Positions 1 to 6,218 of a stretch of DNA of 34,635 nucleotides are shown piece after piece. Each line of letters opens with the position of its first letter. The stretch's first letter is position 1. The position numbers and the translations under genes are program-made. Under the pieces are notes generated by a model. It had not been told where the DNA came from, searched no databases, and saw only the letters and a program-made list of their open reading frames with translations. Location: positions 1 through 34,635 of IMG/VR virus record IMGVR_UViG_3300027631_000067, one strand, 5' to 3'. The DNA is from a virus.

Positions 1-1
1 A

Positions 2-43
2 AATGGGGAATGTTATTATAACGGAATAATTTATAAAGGATGA
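2..43 (+). CDS. Metallophosphoesterase, 3' end only (partial)
   Basis: The first bases encode the C-terminal residues NGECYYNGIIYKG followed by TGA at 41-43. They are identical in protein sequence to the end of the complete metallophosphoesterase gene at 33410-34243. The stop overlaps the ATG of the next gene in the same ATGA arrangement as at 34240. This partial gene is the evidence that the left end of the window continues the right end. Confidence 0.85.
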   Translation, partial: NGECYYNGIIYKG

Positions 44-348
44 ACGGCTCAATATTAATACCTGAAAAATTTAAATTAAATGGTAAGACCATTGAAGTAA
101 TAATTGACAATGATTATTGCAAAGACAATAAATGTATGGGAGAGGCTGACTTTACTTTAAACATTATAACGCTATGTGATGAGTATGGCGGTAAGAAAGT
201 AAATAAAAGAAGTAAGGAACAGATATTCTATCACGAATTAATACACCATATATTAAATGCTATGAACTTAGAAAAATTAAAGTATAATGAGTTATTCGTA
301 GATATGTTTGCTGATAAGCTAATTGAATACGAGCGCACAAAAAGATAG
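40..348 (+). CDS. Small HExxH (ImmA/IrrE-like) metallopeptidase, copy A
   Basis: A 102-residue protein with a zinc-metallopeptidase signature, HELIHH at residues 65-70, followed by NELFVDMFADKL at 83-94, where Glu84 is a plausible third zinc ligand. This HExxH...E layout resembles the minimal ImmA/IrrE or SprT-like core; no DNA-binding domain is attached. In temperate phages ImmA cleaves a repressor, but no repressor gene is visible here, so the target is unknown. The start overlaps the preceding stop (ATGA). A strong terminator follows, so it is the last gene of the late transcript rather than the first early gene. A near-identical copy lies at 34240-34548. Confidence 0.7.
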   Translation: MNGSILIPEKFKLNGKTIEVIIDNDYCKDNKCMGEADFTLNIITLCDEYGGKKVNKRSKEQIFYHELIHHILNAMNLEKLKYNELFVDMFADKLIEYERTKR

Positions 349-369
349 TTTGTTTTTTAGTTTTGGTTT

Positions 370-399
370 AAACCTGCCCTTTTTAGGGTGGGTTTTTTT
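370..399 (+). terminator. Rho-independent terminator, copy A
   Basis: An 11-bp stem pairs 370-380 with 385-395 around a TTTT loop and runs into a T-tract ending at 399. The stem contains two G-T wobble pairs. It differs from the copy at 34570-34600 by three compensatory pair changes (372/393, 377/388, 379/386), which supports a working hairpin. It separates the late transcript from the early promoter. Confidence 0.85.
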
Positions 400-549
400 A
401 TGCTTGAAACCCAATAAAATCAATAGTTATTATAATTATTATATATATATAATATAAATTAATTTAAAAAATACTTTAAAATTTATTTGGTAGTATGGAA
501 TATTCTTTTTATCTTTGATTTATCAAATAACAATTAAAACTAAAAACAA
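400..549. other. AT-rich intergenic region with early promoter
   Basis: About 150 bp without a gene between the late terminator and the first early gene. It holds a run of alternating T and A around 436-462 and then the promoter at 487-517. No other structure or small open frame is convincing. Confidence 0.6.
487..517 (+). promoter_or_regulatory. Bacteroidota-type promoter for the early genes
   Basis: TATCTTTG at 510-517 matches the Bacteroidota primary-sigma -7 consensus TAnnTTTG exactly. A TTG at 487-489 lies 20 bases upstream, in the -33 position. Transcription would start near 523-525, about 25 bases before the ATG at 550. This is the only good TAnnTTTG match I found in an intergenic gap of the + strand, and it sits where an early promoter is expected, just after a terminator. 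Confidence 0.7.
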
Positions 550-735
550 ATGAAACCATCTGAATTAAAATTGCTCGAAAGTGTATATAACTTTATGGGC
601 GCAAATGAAACCTTGCTTCAAAAAGAATTTAGTAAAATTACTAAAGTTGAAAAGAACTTTAGCTATCCACAATTTTGTTTAACAATTTATTCTAATTTAA
701 ATGAAAACAGTACAACCACCAAATCCTCCAAGTGA
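550..735 (+). CDS. Unknown early protein, 61 aa
   Basis: The first gene behind the early promoter. The product is 61 residues, with no recognisable motif, a helix-prone N-terminal half and a Ser/Thr/Lys-rich tail. Its position makes it a candidate host-takeover protein, but that rests on location alone. The 3' end overlaps a possible small open frame starting at 701. Confidence 0.55.
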   Translation: MKPSELKLLESVYNFMGANETLLQKEFSKITKVEKNFSYPQFCLTIYSNLNENSTTTKSSK

Positions 736-802
736 TTTTAACAACTGGATTAATTACATTTATTCATTAATAAAACAAAACTATGACACACCAAGAAATT
801 AA
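701..802 (+). CDS. Possible small protein, 33 aa
   Basis: An open frame begins with MKTVQPPNPPSDFNNW and overlaps the preceding gene by 35 bases and the following small gene by 20. The Pro-rich start and tight overlaps look like translationally coupled phage genes. It is very short and no homologue comes to mind, so chance is possible. Confidence 0.35.
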   Translation: MKTVQPPNPPSDFNNWINYIYSLIKQNYDTPRN

Positions 803-869
803 AGACGCAATCCTAATCTCAATCCTTATTATAGGCGCATTATTAGCCGATAACCTTTTAAACTTTTAA
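783..869 (+). CDS. Small membrane peptide, 28 aa
   Basis: ATG at 783 to TAA at 867-869 encodes a 28-residue peptide. After a polar start (MTHQEIKDA) comes a hydrophobic stretch (ILISILIIGALLA) long enough for one membrane span. It ends two bases before the next ATG. Such micro-proteins are frequent in early phage operons. The function is unknown. Confidence 0.45.
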   Translation: MTHQEIKDAILISILIIGALLADNLLNF

Positions 870-871
870 TT

Positions 872-1141
872 ATGAAATTTAAAATCGAATCAACAGAAGA
901 AATAGAAGTTAACCTTCCATTATACTTTAAATTAAACAATGGTGTAATTCAAGACTCTTATTTTGCTATTTTAAAAGATGATTTATGTATATCTAACTGG
1001 GGTGGCAGAGATATATTAATTGGCAGATTTCCTGAACATATAGCTAAGTTAACTTTAGATAAAGATTATCAGGAAGTTTCTAAAGAAGAATTTAAAACTA
1101 AATTAACCCAATCTTGTAACTATTTAATCAATCTAATATGA
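872..1141 (+). CDS. Unknown early protein, 89 aa
   Basis: An 89-residue acidic protein with a beta-rich pattern (FKIES, EIEVNLPLYFKL, YFAILKDDLCIS) and the sequence SNWGGRDILIGRF in the middle. I recognise no family. Its stop overlaps the start of the ERF gene (ATGA at 1138-1141), so it is probably coupled to the recombination genes. Confidence 0.6.
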   Translation: MKFKIESTEEIEVNLPLYFKLNNGVIQDSYFAILKDDLCISNWGGRDILIGRFPEHIAKLTLDKDYQEVSKEEFKTKLTQSCNYLINLI

Positions 1142-1665
1142 GTAATTTAATCAAAATTCAAAACGAACTAAAAGCACCTAAGAATCAAACGAATGCGTTT
1201 GGTAAGTACAAGTACAGAAGCTGCGAGGATATACTCGAGGCTGTTAAACCTTTACTTTTTAAGTATAATTGTAAGCTAATTATTAGCGATTCAATTAAGG
1301 AAGCAGGCGGAATTATTTACTGCGAAAGTAGAATAGTATTTACCGATGGTATAGAAAACTATTATACTACTGCTTGTGCCGGCATAGAACCAAATCGTAA
1401 AGGTATGGATTTAGGACAATCATTTGGTGCATCATCTAGCTATGCAAGAAAGTATGCCCTTAATGGTTTATTCCTTATTGATGATGCTAAAGATGCGGAT
1501 GCAACTAATAATTACCTTAAAGAAGAAAAACCTTTTATGACTGACCACCAAATGATTTCTTTAGTAGCTAGGTATAACGAAGGCGAAAGGGATGTATTCG
1601 AAAAAGCAAAAGCGCACTTAGTTTTAAGAGACAAAGATTTACTAACCATAAAAGCAATGAAATAA
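1138..1665 (+). CDS. erf: ERF-family single-strand annealing protein
   Basis: A 175-residue recombinase of the ERF superfamily, which anneals complementary single strands during recombination and recombination-dependent replication. The family core is clear: KYKYRSCEDILEAVKPLL at residues 23-40, and a Gly/Ser-rich segment (GQSFGASSSYARKYALNG, then LFLIDDAKDAD) at about 92-121. The remaining ~50 residues form a short variable tail. It overlaps the exonuclease gene by one base (TAATG), so the two are very likely translated together as an annealase-exonuclease pair like lambda Bet/Exo or P22 Erf. Confidence 0.92.
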   Translation: MSNLIKIQNELKAPKNQTNAFGKYKYRSCEDILEAVKPLLFKYNCKLIISDSIKEAGGIIYCESRIVFTDGIENYYTTACAGIEPNRKGMDLGQSFGASSSYARKYALNGLFLIDDAKDADATNNYLKEEKPFMTDHQMISLVARYNEGERDVFEKAKAHLVLRDKDLLTIKAMK

Positions 1666-2306
1666 TGATAGAACAATATAGCACAGAATGGTTTACTCAA
1701 AGGATGGGTAAAATCACAAGTTCAACCATCTACAATCTAATGACTGAACCTAAATTAAAGTCAGAAGCCGGCAATTTATCAGCAACCACTAAGGAGTATT
1801 TAACTTCTAAACTAGCTGAAAGGCTTACAGGAGTGCAACGTGAATTTACAAGTAACGCAACTAATCACGGATTAGAATTAGAGAACGAAGCTATTAAATT
1901 TTACGAAGGTAAGACAGGCACAACTGTAAAGTCAGGCGGTTATATAGAAATGATTAATGGATTGTACGGTGGCACACCTGATGGCTTAATAGAAGGTGGT
2001 GGAATCATCCAGGTTAAATGTCCTTACAATTATACGAATCACATTAACAATGGCTTAATTGAAGGTCAGGAGTATTTTAAGAAAAACTATAAACAGTACT
2101 ATTGGCAATGTCAAAGCGATATGATGATAACTGAAAGTGAGTTTTGTGATTTTGTTTCTTATTGCCCTGAGATTGCAGATAATTTAAAAATGTTTATTTT
2201 TAGAATTGAGGCTAATATTGAAGATATGCAATTACTTTTATCTAAAATTAATCAAGCAGGAGAATATATGAATAATCTTTATAATCAATTAACGAATGAC
2301 AGATAA
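1665..2306 (+). CDS. YqaJ/lambda-exonuclease-like nuclease
   Basis: A 213-residue protein of the YqaJ viral recombinase family, which resects double-stranded ends so the ERF protein can anneal them. N-terminal residues 8-23 (EWFTQRMGKITSSTIY) match the family's RxxxxTxS motif. GGTPDGL at 102-108 supplies the metal-binding Asp (D106). The next motif, normally E-x-K followed by CP, reads QVKCP here (Gln116, Lys118). A CAG codon stands where a single base change would give Glu. QxK variants exist in the wider PD-(D/E)xK superfamily, so activity may be changed rather than lost. The gene is directly coupled to ERF upstream and overlaps the HTH gene downstream by 11 bases. Confidence 0.88.
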   Translation: MIEQYSTEWFTQRMGKITSSTIYNLMTEPKLKSEAGNLSATTKEYLTSKLAERLTGVQREFTSNATNHGLELENEAIKFYEGKTGTTVKSGGYIEMINGLYGGTPDGLIEGGGIIQVKCPYNYTNHINNGLIEGQEYFKKNYKQYYWQCQSDMMITESEFCDFVSYCPEIADNLKMFIFRIEANIEDMQLLLSKINQAGEYMNNLYNQLTNDR

Positions 2307-2673
2307 TCTAAAGACAATTTTAAAATACATCCAAATTTATACAAGTTGCAGTAATTATGATTTAGAAAAAATTGCTTTATTATTTGAACGATACCCTTTA
2401 GAGAGAGTAAAAGTAAAGGTAATTGAGAAAGAAAAAAAGGTATTTGTTAAAGGTAAAAACGACTTAGACTATTGGACAATTAATTACTTAAAAGAAAATA
2501 ATATAACTTACGAACAATTAACAGAGAACAATCGTAAATATGAAACTGTTAAGCGTAGGGTAGAATTTTCAAAAGCAGCTAGAGAAAATGGATTTATTTT
2601 AACGGATATTGGAAGAAAATTAAAAATGCATCATTCTAGTATCATACACCTTGTAAACCACTTTAAACCATAA
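2296..2673 (+). CDS. DnaA domain IV-like HTH protein
   Basis: A 125-residue protein. Its last ~40 residues (about 86-125) resemble the DNA-binding domain IV of DnaA. DIGRKLKMHHSSIIHLVNHF corresponds to the IGxxFGxxDHSTVxHA signature that reads DnaA boxes. There is no ATPase domain. The N-terminal ~80 residues are Lys-rich and unassigned. It lies among recombination and replication genes, which suggests an origin-binding or regulatory role. This is inference from the domain and context. Confidence 0.65.
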   Translation: MTDNLKTILKYIQIYTSCSNYDLEKIALLFERYPLERVKVKVIEKEKKVFVKGKNDLDYWTINYLKENNITYEQLTENNRKYETVKRRVEFSKAARENGFILTDIGRKLKMHHSSIIHLVNHFKP

Positions 2674-2676
2674 AAA

Positions 2677-2931
2677 ATGACAACACCAACAAATCAGAAT
2701 GCAGAGGTATTAAATTTGCTTCTAACTGAAAAAAGACAAACAAGTTTAAACCTTGTAATGAACGGTATTTTAAACCCAACTGCCAGGATAACTAATCTGC
2801 GAAAAATGGGAGTAAATATCATATGCGATTTTATTAAACATACCAATAAATTTGGAAGGACTATTAAGTACGGAGAATTTTACGTATTAAACAAAAGAGA
2901 AGCAAGAAAAATTTACACAGAAATTAATTAA
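2677..2931 (+). CDS. Helix-turn-helix protein (HTH_39-like)
   Basis: An 84-residue protein. Residues ~30-50 (GILNPTARITNLRKMGVNI) match the pattern seen in small phage HTH_39-type proteins, where an LxxRIxxLRxxGxxI helix precedes a short wing. The C-terminal part (YGEFYVLNKREARKIYTE) would form the strand and final helix. It is likely a small DNA-binding regulator in the early operon. It starts 3 bases after the previous stop, and a hairpin follows immediately. Confidence 0.6.
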   Translation: MTTPTNQNAEVLNLLLTEKRQTSLNLVMNGILNPTARITNLRKMGVNIICDFIKHTNKFGRTIKYGEFYVLNKREARKIYTEIN

Positions 2932-2938
2932 TTAACTT

Positions 2939-2959
2939 GGGGAGGTTAATTGCCTCCCC
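2939..2959 (+). terminator. GC-rich hairpin, possible attenuator
   Basis: A perfect 7-bp stem GGGGAGG/CCTCCCC encloses the 7-nt loop TTAATTG. It is followed only by TTAAATTTAA rather than a clean T-run, so termination is probably partial. The hairpin sits between the HTH gene and the winged-helix gene. A related GC-rich hairpin recurs at 3549-3565. Confidence 0.55.
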
Positions 2960-2972
2960 TTAAATTTAACTT

Positions 2973-3203
2973 ATGATTAACATTAAAAAAGATATTTTAG
3001 AATACAGAATAAATAATTCAGCAAAGATTTTTTATATTTACCTTGAGCATACAAAAAGGTTAAATAAATCAAATGCCTATTATGCAGATGCTTTTGAAGT
3101 ATCAACTATGACAGTTAACAACTGGATAAACGAATTAAAAGATACAGGGCTAATAGAAATAACATTTGAGGATAACAAACGTAAAATAAAAATAAATGAA
3201 TAA
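2973..3203 (+). CDS. Winged-helix replication-associated protein, 76 aa
   Basis: A 76-residue protein built almost entirely of a winged helix-turn-helix. Residues ~35-62 (NAYYADAFEVSTMTVNNWIN followed by ELKDTGLIEI) show the layout of the HTH at the N-terminus of phage replication initiators, and residues 63-75 form a basic beta wing. The stop overlaps the next gene by 8 bases. It may act with the Lin1244-like protein as a two-piece replication initiator, which is inference. Confidence 0.6.
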   Translation: MINIKKDILEYRINNSAKIFYIYLEHTKRLNKSNAYYADAFEVSTMTVNNWINELKDTGLIEITFEDNKRKIKINE

Positions 3204-3630
3204 ATCTTATTACTTTAGCCACGATTATAATTCGGCAAATGATGTTAAAATCTTATTTTTAAGGCAGCAGTTAGGTATGGAGGGTTATGGTATTTATTGG
3301 TTTTTAGTTGAGAACTTAGCACAGGCAGGTGGGATTTTACCCTTAAATATTACTCCAGTATTAGCAATGCAGATGCAGACAAGCGAAGTAAAAGTAAAGG
3401 CAGTTATTGAGCAATTTAATCTATTTACAATAGCCGAAGATGGTTTCTTTTCTAGGAGGTTAAATGACCATTTAGGATTAAGAAAAAAACTAAGCGATAA
3501 AGGTAAAATTGGAGCAGCTTTACGTTGGAAAAATGGGGGGGCTATTACCCTCCCTAATGGGGAGGCTTATGCAAAGAAAGAAAGTAAAGAAATAAATAAA
3601 GGGGATTTTTTAACAAAAATAGTTCTTTAA
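3196..3630 (+). CDS. Lin1244/Lin1753-like (DUF4373) replication protein
   Basis: A 144-residue protein whose first ~95 residues match the Lin1244/Lin1753 N-terminal domain (DUF4373). Typical features are YYFSHDYNSANDVKILFL, the GMEGYGIYWFLVE core and SRRLNDHL before a Lys-rich linker. The domain usually heads a longer replication protein. Here only a short tail follows (RWKNGG..., then Lys/Glu-rich), so the C-terminal part is short or missing. A G7 run at 3535-3541 lies just where the domain ends, but neither alternative frame stays open for long. The gene precedes dnaB, which supports a replication role. Confidence 0.7.
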   Translation: MNKSYYFSHDYNSANDVKILFLRQQLGMEGYGIYWFLVENLAQAGGILPLNITPVLAMQMQTSEVKVKAVIEQFNLFTIAEDGFFSRRLNDHLGLRKKLSDKGKIGAALRWKNGGAITLPNGEAYAKKESKEINKGDFLTKIVL

Positions 3631-3758
3631 TACATTTTTAATCCATAGAATACTATTAATAGCATTTAAAAGCATTTTAAGGTAGTAAATTTAGATTATA
3701 ATTAAATTTTAAGGGAATCTATAAGGAAGGCATTAAATCATTAAAAAACAGGCTTAAA
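3631..3758. other. Leader region upstream of dnaB
   Basis: A 128-bp gap with no open frame. It contains a short direct repeat (AGCATTTAAA then AGCATTTTAA near 3660-3680) and TAAATTTA, one base off the TAnnTTTG promoter consensus. This may be a weak promoter or leader for the helicase gene, but nothing here is decisive. Confidence 0.3.
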
Positions 3759-5078
3759 ATGGCTAAACAACCACCAAATAATAAAGATGTCGAAGATAGG
3801 ATTTTAGGGGTACTATTAATTGAACAAAATTCAGTTCATACATATATAGGAAAAATTACAAGTGAATTCTTTTATCAAACTAAAAATCAACTAATATTTA
3901 AAGCGATACAGGGATTGTATGATAAAATGAGTGCTATTGATATAGTAACTGTATCAAATTACTTGACAAATAAAAAAGAAATGGATTTGGTTGGCGGTGC
4001 TTATGAGATTGTAAAGTTAACTAATAATGTAACCGGCAGCAGTTCAATGAATGATTGGATATTAATCCTGCAGCAATGTTATCTTCAAAGGAAAGGAATT
4101 ACAATAGGTCAGGAATTAATTAATGATTCTTATGTAGGCGAGATTGAGAACCATTTAAATAATGCTTCAACTAAGATTTTAAATGCTCAAGAAAGTATTT
4201 ATAAGAATAGTGAGAAAGGGATGGCGCACTATATTATGAGCCTAGCTAAAGAAAGGGATGCAGTAATTGAGAACGGTCAAATAGGAATAGATACAGGATG
4301 GCAGAGTTTAAATAGATATATTAGTGGATGGGTTAATCCTGATTTAGTAATCTTAGCAGCAAGACCTGCACAAGGTAAGACTGCTTTTATGTTAAATGCA
4401 ATCCTAAATGTTTTAAAACAAGACAAGCCAGTAGGAATATTTAGTTTAGAAATGAGTGGGGAACAATTAGTTAACAGGTTAATAAGTTTGGATTCAGGTA
4501 TTGCACATCATTTACTAAGGACTAATAAACTTACAGAAGCACATAAGTTTATGTTAATGGCTTCAGAGGATAGGTTACAAAAAGCAAAATTATACATTGA
4601 TGACACACCAAGTTTAAATATTAGAGACCTAAGAAGCAAGGCAGCAATATTAAAAAGAAAATATCAAATCGAGTTCTTATGTATTGATTATCTGCAACTT
4701 ATGAGCGGAGTAGACAGAAAGGGTAACAGAGAAAGTGAGATAGCAGAAATTAGTCGAGGATGTAAAATAATAGCAAAGGAATTAAATATACCAGTACTTG
4801 CATTAAGTCAATTAAGTAGAGCAGTTGAAAGTCGTAACGATAAGATGCCACAACTTTCAGACCTTAGAGAAAGCGGTGGCATAGAACAAGATGCTGATTC
4901 AGTTATCTTTTTAATGAGACCTGAGACCTACGGAATAAGAGAAATAGAAGTTGATGGTATGACACATAATGCAGAAGGTAAATGTATAGTTAAAATAGCT
5001 AAAAACAGACACGGAAGTTTAAAAAACATACCATTCCAATTTATAGGAGAAAGAATGGAATTTAAAGAATTATTATGA
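3759..5078 (+). CDS. dnaB: Replicative DNA helicase DnaB
   Basis: A 439-residue full-length DnaB-type helicase that unwinds DNA at the replication fork as a hexamer. The N-terminal primase-interacting domain covers about residues 8-100 (VEDRILGVLLIEQNS... DIVTVSNYL). The RecA-like motor follows, with Walker A ARPAQGKT at 201-208 (the usual first Gly is Ala), FSLEMS at 228-233, Walker B FLCIDYLQLMSG around 306-317 with Asp310, and LSQLSRAVESR with LRESGGIEQDADSV towards the C-terminus. No helicase loader or primase is obvious in the window, so the host primase is probably used. The stop overlaps the methyltransferase start (ATGA). Confidence 0.97.
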   Translation: MAKQPPNNKDVEDRILGVLLIEQNSVHTYIGKITSEFFYQTKNQLIFKAIQGLYDKMSAIDIVTVSNYLTNKKEMDLVGGAYEIVKLTNNVTGSSSMNDWILILQQCYLQRKGITIGQELINDSYVGEIENHLNNASTKILNAQESIYKNSEKGMAHYIMSLAKERDAVIENGQIGIDTGWQSLNRYISGWVNPDLVILAARPAQGKTAFMLNAILNVLKQDKPVGIFSLEMSGEQLVNRLISLDSGIAHHLLRTNKLTEAHKFMLMASEDRLQKAKLYIDDTPSLNIRDLRSKAAILKRKYQIEFLCIDYLQLMSGVDRKGNRESEIAEISRGCKIIAKELNIPVLALSQLSRAVESRNDKMPQLSDLRESGGIEQDADSVIFLMRPETYGIREIEVDGMTHNAEGKCIVKIAKNRHGSLKNIPFQFIGERMEFKELL

Positions 5079-5719
5079 GAGTATTAAATTTATATGCTTG
5101 TCTTGGAGGCAATCGTTTATTATGGGATAATTGCGAAGTTACTGCAGTAGAACTTGACCAGGAACTTGCTAGAATGTATCAAGAAAGATTCCCTAATGAT
5201 AAAGTAATTGTTGCAGATGCACACCAATATTTACTTGACCATTTTAAAGAATTTGATTTTATATGGACTAGTCCACCTTGCCCAAGTCATTCAAGAGCAA
5301 GATATTGGAATAGTTCAAATTACGATACAACTACTGAAGCTATTTATCCAGATATGAAATTATATGAAGAAATATTGTTTTTACAACATTATTATAAAAC
5401 TGGTAAATATGTAGTTGAAAATGTCATACCATTTTATGAACCATTAATTCCGGCAAAAAAAAGAGGCAGACATTTATATTGGACTAATTTTAATTTGCCT
5501 TTAGATTTAGGAGATAGAAGAATACAAATAGGTGCAGGAATAGATGAATTAAATAGACTTTGTTTATTTCATAAAATTGATTTAACAAGCTATAAAGGAG
5601 AACAAAGTTTATTAAAGATTGGTAGAAACCTTGTTGATTATGAAGCAGGATTAACAATTTATAATACTGCAAAAAATATAGTTAAAAATCAAAATATAAA
5701 TCAAATTAATTTATTTTAA
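5075..5719 (+). CDS. Minimal cytosine-C5 DNA methyltransferase
   Basis: A 214-residue SAM-dependent enzyme that would transfer a methyl group to cytosine C5 in DNA. The order of motifs fits the C5 family: motif I NLYACLGGN (5-13, a degenerate FxGxG), acidic VELD (25-28), VADAHQ (46-51), catalytic SPPCPSHS (66-73, Cys69) and motif VI VVENV (113-117). A KRGRHLYWT segment may replace the QxRxR of motif VIII. It is much shorter than typical host Dcm enzymes and has little room for a target-recognition domain. Fused by overlap to dnaB, it is probably made during replication and may protect new DNA from host restriction. Confidence 0.85.
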   Translation: MRVLNLYACLGGNRLLWDNCEVTAVELDQELARMYQERFPNDKVIVADAHQYLLDHFKEFDFIWTSPPCPSHSRARYWNSSNYDTTTEAIYPDMKLYEEILFLQHYYKTGKYVVENVIPFYEPLIPAKKRGRHLYWTNFNLPLDLGDRRIQIGAGIDELNRLCLFHKIDLTSYKGEQSLLKIGRNLVDYEAGLTIYNTAKNIVKNQNINQINLF

Positions 5720-5855
5720 ATAATGTAAAAGTAATGATAATAATTCGGAATATTTCCGACATAAGCAATATTTTATGACGAAGTCGGTATTAAAATAGTG
5801 CCAAATTAAGAAGTTATACTGCGCATATTGTAACATTATTAAACTTTATTTGTTA

Positions 5856-5863
5856 CAAATTTA
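5856..5863 (-). promoter_or_regulatory. Possible - strand promoter element
   Basis: CAAATTTA on the + strand reads TAAATTTG on the - strand, an exact TAnnTTTG match. It lies within the repeat-rich region and would drive transcription away from the downstream genes, towards the methyltransferase, perhaps an antisense or priming RNA. A single 8-base match in AT-rich DNA may be chance. Confidence 0.25.
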
Positions 5864-6052
5864 TACTGTGGGTATAAGAATAATGAAAAAAGTAAACCAA
5901 TAGCTTGACAAAATATACAAAAAGACAAGGTGTAGCTTTACTATTTGCATGAATTTTTCTAAATATTGATTAATAAAAAAACAAATATGAATGAGTAATA
6001 AGTCATTAATGTCACAATTATAGCAATATGAGTGACTTATAAGACACATTAG

Positions 6053-6121
6053 AAAGTGCAATATCTTGCATTATTGAACATACAAAAGTGCATAATACAA
6101 CTTATTGTACCAAAAAGTGCA
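6053..6121 (+). repeat. Three AAAGTGCA direct repeats (iteron-like)
   Basis: AAAGTGCA occurs at 6053-6060, 6085-6092 and 6114-6121, spaced 32 and 29 bases, about three helical turns. Each is followed by an A/T pair and then AT. The inverted half-site CACTTT follows at 6130-6135. Regular helical spacing on one face is typical of binding sites for an initiator or regulator. Confidence 0.55.
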
Positions 6122-6218
6122 TTATGCGACACTTTAAGTGACATAAAAATTAGATGCAAAAGAATATAAATAGGCGCAAATTAGGAATAAAGTTCTAAAA
6201 ACATATAAATAAAAAACT

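Larger units (their letters stand above)
1..435. repeat. Direct repeat, copy A (diverged genome-end overlap)
   Basis: This stretch aligns without gaps to 34201-34599 at an offset of exactly 34,200 bases, then with small indels to the window end. It covers the last codons of the metallophosphoesterase gene, the whole HExxH peptidase gene and its terminator. I count 22 substitutions inside the 309-bp peptidase gene, of which only one changes an amino acid (Thr100 to Ser). The gene order on both sides fits one circular or concatemeric map, so the simplest reading is that the contig runs past its own start into a related strain. Confidence 0.9.
5720..6218. other. Repeat-rich non-coding region, candidate origin
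   Basis: About 500 bp without a credible gene on either strand, in a genome that otherwise packs genes end to end. Inverted repeats include CGGAA/TTCCG at 5746-5758, CCGAC/GTCGG at 5756-5787, TTGTAAC/GTTACAA at 5828-5858, TTATAC/GTATAA at 5861-5877, ATAAGTCA/TGACTTAT at 5998-6040, TGCAA/TTGCA at 6057-6070 and the palindrome CACTTTAAGTG at 6130-6140. Three AAAGTGCA direct repeats occur at 6053-6121. TTATACTG is repeated at 5814 and 5861. It lies between the replication genes and the second early block, as an origin or regulatory hub would. A structured RNA is also possible. Confidence 0.55.

Noticed and set aside
3535-3541. G7 run as a possible frameshift site in the Lin1244-like gene
   Set aside because: The -1 frame ends after five codons and the +1 frame within 18 codons, with no domain-like sequence in either.
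5861-6061. A 66-codon open frame on the - strand in the repeat-rich region
   Set aside because: The translation is an unstructured mix of Leu/Ile/Tyr/Cys with no motif, no other gene lies on this strand, and the DNA is better explained by repeats.
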